Under the pieces are notes generated by a model that was not told the origin of the DNA, made no database searches, and saw only the letters and a list, made by a program, of their open reading frames with translations. From an uncultured Collinsella sp. (GTDB lineage Bacteria > Actinomycetota > Coriobacteriia > Coriobacteriales > Coriobacteriaceae): a stretch of 6,251 nt of DNA. Position 1 is the stretch's first letter; each line of letters starts with the position of its first letter. Below, piece after piece: positions 1 through 5,622 of the stretch. The DNA is taken from positions 1-6,251 of the forward strand of contig USCN01000079.1 of NCBI GenBank assembly GCA_900553165.1, written 5' to 3'. The position numbers and the translations under genes were made by a program.

Positions 1-2
1 TG

Positions 3-959
3 CAGGAGGCCATGGGCACCGCCGCCTATAACGAGCGCATGCGCCGTCATTACGAGACGTTTGTGAGCGAGGACGATTTCCGTCGCATGGCGCAGATCGG
101 TCTCAATGCCGTGCGTCTGCCGGTGCCCTGGTATGCCTTTGGCTCGCAGGAGTCCGATGCGTCCTACATCTCGGTTGTCGACTACATTGACCGTGCGATT
201 GAGTGGGCTGCCAAGTACGACATCCGCGTGCTGCTTGATCTAGCAACTGTGCCCGGTGGCCAGGGCGATTCCAATGATTCGCCCGCCACGCCAGAGGCTG
301 TTGCCGAGTGGCATTCGTCCACCAACGGCCGTCATGTTGCGCTCGACGTGCTCGAGCGCCTGGCCGATCGCTACGGCGAGGCCGAGAGCCTGCTGGGCAT
401 TGAGCTGCTGGATACGCCGCAGATGAGTGTCCGCAAGAGCCTCTTCACCATGACGGATGGCATTCCGGCGCACTACCTGCGCAACTTCTATCGCGATGCC
501 TATGAGCTCGTCCGTTCATATATGCCCGAGGATAAGATCGTCGTCTTCTCGTCGTCGGGGCATCCCAGCGAGTGGAAGCATTTTATGCGCGACGCCAAGT
601 ATAAGAACGTCTACATGGACCTTCACCTGTACCATTACCGTGACGAGCATGCGCTCGATATCACGAGCCCCCGCGGGCTGACGACGGCGATTTCGCGCAA
701 CAAGCGCGAGCTCAAAGAAGCGATTTCGACTGGGTTCCCCGTGCTGGTGGGCGAATGGTCGGGCGCGGCGATCTTTGCCAACTCGTCGGTTACGCCCGAG
801 GGCCGCAATGCCTACGAGCGCGTGTTTATCGCCAATCAGCTGGCTTCGTTTGCGCCGGCTGCCGGTTGGTTCTTCCAAACGTGGAAGACCGAGAAGCGCA
901 TTGCAGCATGGGACGCCCGCGCGGCGCTCGGTACGCTCGAGCGCGGCATGATTGAATAG
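3..959 (+). CDS. Glycoside hydrolase family 5-like protein (exo-beta-1,3-glucanase-like), 5' end missing, probably inactive as a classical hydrolase
   Basis: This is the C-terminal part of a GH5-type TIM-barrel protein. The reading frame is open to the left edge. The ATG at 12 is probably internal: AGGAGG lies only two bases before it, and the residues just before and after it still align with the family (numbering below starts from this Met). From memory, the order of motifs matches fungal exo-beta-1,3-glucanases: TFVSEDDF (16-23), GLNAVRLPV with Arg35, a DL..PG.Q loop (76-84), GIELLDTP (129-136), the HxY pair His205/Tyr207, GEWS with the nucleophile-position Glu248, and GWFFQTWKTE (285-294). 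However, the conserved His, the Asn-Glu pair bearing the general acid/base, and the late Trp are Ala78, Asp134-Thr135 and Gln289. The fold is therefore well supported, but ordinary retaining hydrolysis is doubtful. Secretion cannot be judged because the N-terminus is missing. The stop lies 6 bases before rsmI, so the two are probably cotranscribed. Confidence 0.85.
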   Translation, partial: QEAMGTAAYNERMRRHYETFVSEDDFRRMAQIGLNAVRLPVPWYAFGSQESDASYISVVDYIDRAIEWAAKYDIRVLLDLATVPGGQGDSNDSPATPEAVAEWHSSTNGRHVALDVLERLADRYGEAESLLGIELLDTPQMSVRKSLFTMTDGIPAHYLRNFYRDAYELVRSYMPEDKIVVFSSSGHPSEWKHFMRDAKYKNVYMDLHLYHYRDEHALDITSPRGLTTAISRNKRELKEAISTGFPVLVGEWSGAAIFANSSVTPEGRNAYERVFIANQLASFAPAAGWFFQTWKTEKRIAAWDARAALGTLERGMIE

Positions 960-965
960 GTTGAT

Positions 966-1844
966 ATGACGCAAAACAGCGCCCATACGGGCAAACTCTA
1001 TGTGGTCGGCACGCCCATCGGCAACCTGGGCGACCTGTCCCCGCGCGTTGGCGAGGCGTTTGCCGCCGCCGATGCCATCTGCTGCGAAGACACGCGTGTG
1101 ACGTCAAAGCTGCTGATGCACCTGGGCATTTCCAAGCCGCTTGTCCGTTGCGACGAGAATGTGATCGCCAGCCGCGCCGCCGGCCTAGTCGACCGTCTGC
1201 TGGCGGGGGAGACCCTCGCCTTTGCCTCGGACGCCGGCATGCCGAGCGTGTCCGATCCCGGCCAGGCGCTAGTTGAGGCGGCGCGTGAGGCCGATGTGCC
1301 CGTCGAAGTTATTCCCGGGCCCTCTGCTTGCGTCACGGCGCTTGTTTCGTCCGGCATTCCCTGCGAGCATTTCTTCTTCGAAGGCTTTTTGGGTCGCAAG
1401 CACGGCGACCGCGTGCGCCGACTGCAGCGCCTTGCCGTGGTGCCCGGCGCGCTCATCTTCTACGAGTCTCCACATCGCATCGTGGCGACGCTCGAGGCCG
1501 TGGCGGAGGTCTTTCCCCAGCGTGAGGTTGCCGTCTGCCGCGAACTCACCAAGCTGCACGAGGAGGTCTTGCGCGGGCCCGCTGCTCAGCTTGCCGAGGA
1601 GCTGCGTGCTCGCGGCGAGGTAAAGGGCGAGATTGCGCTGGTCATCGCGCCGCCGAGCGAGGATGAGGAGGCCGGTATCGTGCCGGTTGGCGCCGCGGCA
1701 GCGGATCCCGACGAGGCCCTGCGCGAGGATATCCGCGCCGCGCTCGAGGAGGGGGAGCCCGCCTCTGCGGTGGCCAAGCGCCTGTCTCAGAAGTATTCGC
1801 GCCGCAAGCGCGATGTCTATGCCATGGTGCTCGATATGCAATAG
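966..1844 (+). CDS. rsmI: 16S rRNA (cytidine-1402-2'-O)-methyltransferase RsmI
   Basis: RsmI is a cytoplasmic SAM-dependent enzyme that 2'-O-methylates C1402 in the decoding centre of 16S rRNA, working alongside RsmH, which modifies the base. The 292-residue product is close to the usual length (about 285) and looks complete. Visible tetrapyrrole-methylase-fold motifs are GTPIGNLGD (15-23), EDTR (41-44), SDAGMPSVSDPG (88-99), IPGPSA (116-121), FEGFL (138-142) and YESPHR (166-171). An acidic, alanine-rich linker (about 231-248) leads to the small helical C-terminal domain common in RsmI (about 249-292). The ATG at 966 is the only reasonable start: an in-frame TAG lies just upstream and the SAM motif begins at residue 15. 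Its ribosome site is weak (AGG at 958-960, overlapping the stop codon of the GH5 gene), which suggests translational coupling to that gene. Confidence 0.96.
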   Translation: MTQNSAHTGKLYVVGTPIGNLGDLSPRVGEAFAAADAICCEDTRVTSKLLMHLGISKPLVRCDENVIASRAAGLVDRLLAGETLAFASDAGMPSVSDPGQALVEAAREADVPVEVIPGPSACVTALVSSGIPCEHFFFEGFLGRKHGDRVRRLQRLAVVPGALIFYESPHRIVATLEAVAEVFPQREVAVCRELTKLHEEVLRGPAAQLAEELRARGEVKGEIALVIAPPSEDEEAGIVPVGAAAADPDEALREDIRAALEEGEPASAVAKRLSQKYSRRKRDVYAMVLDMQ

Positions 1845-1868
1845 ATGGAGGATATCCAGCCCTTGCGC

Positions 1869-1874
1869 TAGAAT
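1869..1874 (+). promoter_or_regulatory. Possible -10 element of a metG promoter
   Basis: TAGAAT in the 69-base rsmI-metG gap matches a sigma-70-type -10 box at five of six positions. The -35 region 17 bases upstream (TGGAGG, 1846-1851) matches at only three of six. The position leaves a leader of roughly 35 bases before the metG ATG. No terminator hairpin separates rsmI from metG, so read-through from upstream is equally possible. The gap is too short for a T-box leader. Confidence 0.35.
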
Positions 1875-1899
1875 CATCCCCTGTATGCAACGTTTTTCT

Positions 1900-1904
1900 G
1901 GAGG
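1900..1904 (+). promoter_or_regulatory. metG ribosome binding site
   Basis: GGAGG sits nine bases before the ATG at 1914. It is a strong Shine-Dalgarno sequence and settles that start, because the synthetase fold begins within the first ten residues. Confidence 0.8.
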
Positions 1905-1913
1905 ACAAACCCC

Positions 1914-3515
1914 ATGGATCAAAGCAAGCCTTCGTTCTTTATCACGACGCCCATCTACTACGTCAACGCCGATCCGCACCTGGGCACGGCTTATTCCACC
2001 ATCATCGCCGACGTTCAGGCTCGCTATCGTCGCTCCGCCGGCTATAACGTCAAGTTCCTGACCGGCATGGACGAGCACGGCGAGAAGGTCGCCGAGGCCG
2101 CAGCCAAGCACAACATGACGCCGCAGGAGTGGACCGATAGCCAGGCTCCGCACTTCAAGGAGCTTTGGAGCAAGCTCGAGATTTCCAATGATGACTTCAT
2201 CCGCACCACCGAGCCGCGCCAGCACCATGCCGTGCAGTACCTGTGGGAGCGCATGAAGGAGTCCGGCTACCTGTATAAGGGCAGCTACGACGGCTGGTAT
2301 TGCGTGCCTGACGAGACCTACTTTACCGATACGCAGGTCCAGAAGGGCGACGAGGAGTACGGCAGCGTCGGCCAGCACCTGTGCCCCGACTGCCACCGTC
2401 CGCTTGAGCGCGTGCAGGAGGAGTCCTACTTCTTTAAGCTTTCCGCTTTCCAGGATAAGCTGCTCAAGCTTTACGACGAGCACCCCGACTTTGTCGAGCC
2501 TGCGTTCCGCATGAACGAGGTACGTAGCTTTGTCGAGGGCGGCCTTAATGACCTTTCCGTGAGCCGTACGAGCTTTGACTGGGGCATTCAGGTCCCGTTT
2601 GACGAGGGTCACGTGACCTACGTGTGGTTCGATGCGCTGCTCAACTATATGACGGCCGTCGGCTACGGTGTCGACACCGACGAGGCGCGTGCCGAGCTGG
2701 CCTATCGCTGGCCCGCGCAGTTCCACATCGTGGGTAAGGACATCATCCGCTTCCACTGCGTCATTTGGCCCGCCATGCTCATGGCCATCGGCGAGGCCCT
2801 GCCCGAGCACGTCTTTGCCCACGGCTTCCTGACCGTGCGCAATGCCGAGACCGGCAAGGCCGAGAAGATGTCCAAGAGCCGCGGCAACGCCATCGCTCCG
2901 CAGGACGTTATCGACATGCTGGGCGTCGAGGGCTATCGCTACTACTTCATGACCGACGTCGTCCCCGGCACCGACGGTGCCATCAGCTTCGATCGCATGG
3001 AGCAGGTCTACAACGCCGACCTGGCCAACAGCTGGGGCAACCTTATCTCGCGTTCGCTCAACATGAGCGGCAAGTACTTTGACGGTTGCGCGCCCGCCAA
3101 GCCCGCGTCGTTCGATGCGTTCGACAACCCGCTGGCAAAGATCGCCGATGGCCTGGTCGAGCGCTACATGGCCAAGATGGACGTGCTCGATTACGGCGGA
3201 GCCAAGGATGAGGTCATGGAGCTCATCCATGCCGCCAACCACTACATCGAGGACTCCGAGCCCTGGGCGCTTGCCAAGGACGAGGCCAAGGCTGACGAGC
3301 TGGCATTTGTGATCTACAACCTGCTCGAGGCCATCCGCATTGCCGCTCACCTGCTGATGCCGCTCATGCCCCAGACTTCTGTCGAGGCCCTGCGCCGCCT
3401 GTCCTGTGAGGGCGAGGCCGCGAGCGACGACCTCAAGGGCATTTGTACTTGGGGCCTGCTTGCCGGCGGTCAGCCCGTCGAGAAGGGCGATCCGCTGTTC
3501 CCGCGTCTGGCGTAG
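1914..3515 (+). CDS. metG: Methionyl-tRNA synthetase (short form, no C-terminal tRNA-binding domain)
   Basis: This class I synthetase charges tRNA-Met, including the initiator, with methionine using ATP in the cytoplasm. The 533-residue product begins with FFITTPIYYVNADPHLGT; the HIGH signature is present as His22-Leu-Gly-Thr25. TGMDEHG (50-56) follows. The zinc/connective-peptide region has Cys130 and the pair Cys157/Cys160, but the second cysteine of the first knuckle is Asp133. EESYFFKL (169-176), YVWFDALLNY (236-245), GKDIIRFH (274-281) and the intact KMSKS loop (318-322, within EKMSKSRGN) follow. The rest is the helical anticodon-binding domain with EPWALAKDE (449-457). The protein ends at about 533, so it lacks the EMAP/Trbp111-like C-terminal dimerisation domain found in longer MetRS proteins. 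A strong terminator follows the gene. Identity is secure; the HLGT and Asp133 substitutions are variations in otherwise conserved sites. Confidence 0.98.
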   Translation: MDQSKPSFFITTPIYYVNADPHLGTAYSTIIADVQARYRRSAGYNVKFLTGMDEHGEKVAEAAAKHNMTPQEWTDSQAPHFKELWSKLEISNDDFIRTTEPRQHHAVQYLWERMKESGYLYKGSYDGWYCVPDETYFTDTQVQKGDEEYGSVGQHLCPDCHRPLERVQEESYFFKLSAFQDKLLKLYDEHPDFVEPAFRMNEVRSFVEGGLNDLSVSRTSFDWGIQVPFDEGHVTYVWFDALLNYMTAVGYGVDTDEARAELAYRWPAQFHIVGKDIIRFHCVIWPAMLMAIGEALPEHVFAHGFLTVRNAETGKAEKMSKSRGNAIAPQDVIDMLGVEGYRYYFMTDVVPGTDGAISFDRMEQVYNADLANSWGNLISRSLNMSGKYFDGCAPAKPASFDAFDNPLAKIADGLVERYMAKMDVLDYGGAKDEVMELIHAANHYIEDSEPWALAKDEAKADELAFVIYNLLEAIRIAAHLLMPLMPQTSVEALRRLSCEGEAASDDLKGICTWGLLAGGQPVEKGDPLFPRLA

Positions 3516-3557
3516 AGACCGCGCGAGCGCCATATCGGCAATTTGCTGTTTAGCTGT

Positions 3558-3593
3558 AAGGGCATGGCCGCCACGGTCCATGCCCTTTTGTTT
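3558..3593 (+). terminator. Intrinsic terminator after metG
   Basis: A perfect 10-bp stem is formed by AAGGGCATGG (3558-3567) and CCATGCCCTT (3578-3587). Inside the 10-base loop, CCG and CGG could pair further. The T-rich tail TTTTGTTT runs from 3586 to 3593. It lies 42 bases after the metG stop. On the reverse strand there is no matching T tract, so it acts in the + direction. Confidence 0.88.
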
Positions 3594-3613
3594 CAAGACG
3601 CCGCCATCATGCT

Positions 3614-3620
3614 AAGGAGG
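3614..3620 (+). promoter_or_regulatory. rsmA ribosome binding site
   Basis: AAGGAGG, a near-perfect Shine-Dalgarno sequence, ends five bases before the ATG at 3626 and fixes the start of rsmA. It lies only about 20 bases downstream of the metG terminator tail. Confidence 0.85.
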
Positions 3621-3625
3621 CAACC

Positions 3626-4486
3626 ATGACAACTTCGCCTTTGGCAAACCCCACGGCCACCAGGGAGCTGCTGGAGGAGTTTGGCCTTGCGACCAAGCAT
3701 CGCCTGGGCCAGAACTTTCTAATCGACAATCATGTGATCGAGCGTATCTGCGAGCTTTCCGAGCTCACGGGCGATGAGCGCGTGCTCGAGGTTGGCCCGG
3801 GCGTTGGTACGCTCACGCTTGCGCTGCTGCAGGAGGCGGCGTGTGTCACGTCGATCGAGGCCGACCCCGAGCTCGAGCCGGTGCTCGATGCCCACGCCGC
3901 CGACTACGCCAACTTCCGCTTTATCATGGGCGACGCGCTCAAGGTGGGTCCGGAGCAGATTGAGCAGGCTGCGGGCGGTGAGCCGACGGTGTTTGTCGCG
4001 AACCTGCCCTATAACGTGGCGGCGACGATCATCCTGCAGTTCTTCCAGACGATGCCTGCACTCAAGCGCGCCGTCGTCATGGTTCAAAAGGAGGTTGCCG
4101 ATCGTATTGCCGCAGTGCCGGGTAACAAGACCTATGGTGGCTACACGGCAAAGCTGGGCCTGTATGCGCAGGTTACGGGTCGCTTTGAGGTTCCGCCGCG
4201 TTGCTTTATGCCGGCGCCGCACGTTGACTCGGCTGTCGTGCGTATCGACCGTGTTGACGGCGTGGTGCCCGAAGGACTCGATCGCGAATTTGTGGCCCGC
4301 GTGATTGATGCTGCATTTGCCCAGCGTCGCAAGACCATCCGCAATTCCATGAGCGCCAACGGCTTTGCCAAGGACGTGCTCGATGCCGCCTTTGAGGCTT
4401 GCGGTATCGCACCCACCACGCGCGCCGAGACGCTTGATGTTGCCGACTTTGTCCGTCTGGCCCGGGAGCTAATCCATGATGCCTAA
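3626..4486 (+). CDS. rsmA: 16S rRNA (adenine(1518)-N6/adenine(1519)-N6)-dimethyltransferase RsmA (KsgA)
   Basis: RsmA dimethylates the two adjacent adenines of the 3'-terminal hairpin of 16S rRNA using SAM, a late step and checkpoint in 30S assembly; loss gives kasugamycin resistance in species studied. The 286-residue product is of normal length. It shows LGQNFLID (28-34 region), the SAM-binding motif EVGPGVGTLT (55-64), the acidic ribose-binding position in IEADPELE (77-84), GDAL (102-105), the catalytic NLPYN (126-130), QKEVADR (154-160), PPRCFMPAPHVDSAVV (190-205) and AQRRKTIRNS (232-241) near the C-terminal domain. The start is supported by the strong ribosome site. No clear promoter is seen in the short gap after the metG terminator. 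The 3' end overlaps tatD by 11 bases in another frame, so the two genes are probably one transcription unit. Confidence 0.97.
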   Translation: MTTSPLANPTATRELLEEFGLATKHRLGQNFLIDNHVIERICELSELTGDERVLEVGPGVGTLTLALLQEAACVTSIEADPELEPVLDAHAADYANFRFIMGDALKVGPEQIEQAAGGEPTVFVANLPYNVAATIILQFFQTMPALKRAVVMVQKEVADRIAAVPGNKTYGGYTAKLGLYAQVTGRFEVPPRCFMPAPHVDSAVVRIDRVDGVVPEGLDREFVARVIDAAFAQRRKTIRNSMSANGFAKDVLDAAFEACGIAPTTRAETLDVADFVRLARELIHDA

Positions 4487-5393
4487 TGCCGCACGCGTGA
4501 CGTTTACCAAGAAAAAGAAGACGGTCGCCTGCCCCGTGCCCTTGGCACCGCTTGCCGACACGCATGCGCATCTGCTTTCGTTTTGGGGCAAAGAAGTGCC
4601 CGAGACGCTCGTGCGCGCCAAAGCCGCGGGCGTCGACCTGTTGGTGACGATGTTCGACCCCATCGCTGACAAACGCAGCGTGACGGACTATAGCGACTGG
4701 CTCGTGCGCGAAATTCTGCCGATGCAGGATATCCCGCAGATCAAGTATCTTGCCGGCGTGCATCCGTATGGCGCGCCGGACTATACCGACGACGTTCACG
4801 CACAGGTCGTTGCCGCACTCGATGACCCTTTGTGCGCCGGTATCGGCGAGATCGGTCTGGACTACCACATGGATTACGACGACGATATCGCGCCGGCGCC
4901 CCACGACGTGCAGATCGACTGTATGGCGCGCCAACTCGAGGTCGCCGTACGCCGCAATGTGCCGGTAGAGCTGCATCTGCGTCATGAGGATACGGACGAG
5001 GAGCGCACCTCGCATGTGGACGCCTACAACGTGTTGCGCGAGGTCGACGTGCCCCAGGCCGGTTGCGTACTGCACTGCTTTGGCGAGGACCGCGCCACGA
5101 TGGAGCGCTTTGTGGAGCTGGGCTGCTATATCGCCTATGGTGGCGCGGCCACCTTTAAGCGCAACGACGACGTGCGCGAGGCATTTGCGGCAACCCCACT
5201 CGATCGAATTTTGTTCGAGACGGATTGCCCGTATATGGCTCCGGAGCCCATCCGCGGTCTTGAATGCGAGCCCGCAATGATCTCCATTACGGCAAACGCG
5301 CTGGTTAACGACCGTGTCGATCGCACAGGTGAGGACGCCGAAACAATCGCGCAAGCCGCTTGGGAAAATGCCTGCAAACTTTTTCAAAAATAG
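4476..5393 (+). CDS. tatD: TatD-family metal-dependent hydrolase (putative 3'-5' DNase)
   Basis: TatD proteins are cytoplasmic TIM-barrel metalloenzymes; characterised members are 3'-5' exonucleases on DNA or RNA linked to repair and nucleic-acid turnover. The 305-residue product carries the metal ligands in the expected order: His30 and His32 (ADTHAHL), Glu125 (GEIGLDYH), His167 (VELHLRH), His200 (VLHCFGED) and Asp250 (FETDCPYMAPEP). GVHPYGAPD (94-102) is also typical. The first 25 residues include a lysine run (12-15) and a proline-rich stretch before the barrel; actinobacterial homologues, as I recall them, have similar leaders. Start: ATG at 4476 (or the next codon, also ATG) with GGGAG at 4464-4468, seven bases upstream; a GTG at codon 21 would remove the leader but has a poorer ribosome site. 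The exact substrate cannot be told from sequence. Confidence 0.93.
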   Translation: MMPNAARVTFTKKKKTVACPVPLAPLADTHAHLLSFWGKEVPETLVRAKAAGVDLLVTMFDPIADKRSVTDYSDWLVREILPMQDIPQIKYLAGVHPYGAPDYTDDVHAQVVAALDDPLCAGIGEIGLDYHMDYDDDIAPAPHDVQIDCMARQLEVAVRRNVPVELHLRHEDTDEERTSHVDAYNVLREVDVPQAGCVLHCFGEDRATMERFVELGCYIAYGGAATFKRNDDVREAFAATPLDRILFETDCPYMAPEPIRGLECEPAMISITANALVNDRVDRTGEDAETIAQAAWENACKLFQK

Positions 5394-5396
5394 TTC

Positions 5397-5425
5397 TTGC
5401 GTTCGCGGTGGCGCTCCGTTATTCT
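5397..5425 (+). promoter_or_regulatory. Possible promoter of tRNA-Leu
   Basis: TTGCGT (5397-5402) and TATTCT (5420-5425) are separated by 17 bases, and the tRNA begins 11 bases further on, a normal layout for a stable-RNA promoter. Matches to consensus are partial (the TTG of -35; four of six at -10), and TCTAAT (5423-5428) is an alternative -10 with a longer spacer. There is no terminator after tatD, so read-through is also possible. Confidence 0.5.
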
Positions 5426-5436
5426 AATTCCTGCAC

Positions 5437-5523
5437 GCGGGCGTGGCGGAATTGGCAGACGCGTACGGTTCAGGTCCGTATGGGGGCAACCCCATGAAGG
5501 TTCAAGTCCTTTCGCCCGCACCA
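5437..5523 (+). tRNA. tRNA-Leu, anticodon CAG
   Basis: This 87-base class II tRNA decodes the leucine codon CUG, which is frequent in the neighbouring genes. The acceptor stem pairs GCGGGCG (5437-5443) with CGCCCGC (5513-5519), followed by discriminator A and an encoded CCA (5521-5523). The anticodon stem TACGG/CCGTA encloses the loop TTCAGGT with CAG at 5471-5473 and a purine (G) after it. The long variable arm (TGGGG, GCAA loop, CCCCA; 5481-5494) is diagnostic of Leu/Ser/Tyr-type tRNAs. The T arm has GAAGG, loop TTCAAGT and CCTTT with one G-T pair. The D-arm sequence TGGCGGAATTGGCAGACGC is typical of tRNA-Leu. All arms fold, so the gene looks functional. Confidence 0.98.
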
Positions 5524-5534
5524 TTAAATGAAAG

Positions 5535-5559
5535 AGCTCCCAGCAATGGGGGCTTTTTT
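5535..5559 (+). terminator. Intrinsic terminator after tRNA-Leu
   Basis: AGCTCCCA (5535-5542) pairs with TGGGGGCT (5547-5554), with one G-T pair, around a GCAA tetraloop, and a run of six T follows (5554-5559). It starts 11 bases after the tRNA CCA end. It would end transcripts of the tRNA and any read-through from rsmA-tatD. Confidence 0.88.
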
Positions 5560-5611
5560 GTTATGCACAATCTCCTTGGACGGGTATCCTAATGCCAACG
5601 TGTGCCTATCA

Positions 5612-5617
5612 GAGGAG
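5612..5617 (+). promoter_or_regulatory. Ribosome binding site of the SPFH gene
   Basis: GAGGAG ends five bases before the ATG at 5623. It supports that start, which places a single membrane helix at the N-terminus as expected for the family. Confidence 0.75.
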
Positions 5618-5622
5618 AGACC

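Noticed and set aside
12..14. ATG at 12 as the true start of the GH5-like gene
   Set aside because: AGGAGG is only two bases away, too close for good initiation. The frame is open to the window edge, and the conserved segment already aligns at this point, well inside the expected barrel.
1850..1857. Palindrome GGATATCC in the rsmI-metG gap as an operator
   Set aside because: It is only eight bases long, has no second copy nearby, and such palindromes are expected by chance.
1845..1913. T-box or other riboswitch in front of metG
   Set aside because: The gap is only 69 bases, with no terminator/antiterminator pair or conserved T-box motif.
1269..3596. A 775-codon open frame on the reverse strand across rsmI and metG
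   Set aside because: It is antisense to two unmistakable genes, and its length follows from GC-rich codon use on the + strand. The translation is low-complexity (many His, Leu, Val, Gly, Arg) with no recognisable domain.
4206..5387. A 393-codon reverse-strand frame across rsmA and tatD
   Set aside because: It is antisense to two real genes with full motif sets. The predicted protein has no recognised fold and an Arg-rich composition typical of shadow frames.
5437..5523. tRNA-Leu as an integration site for a mobile element
   Set aside because: No repeat of the tRNA 3' end, integrase or foreign-looking genes are seen downstream; an ordinary terminator and an SPFH gene follow.
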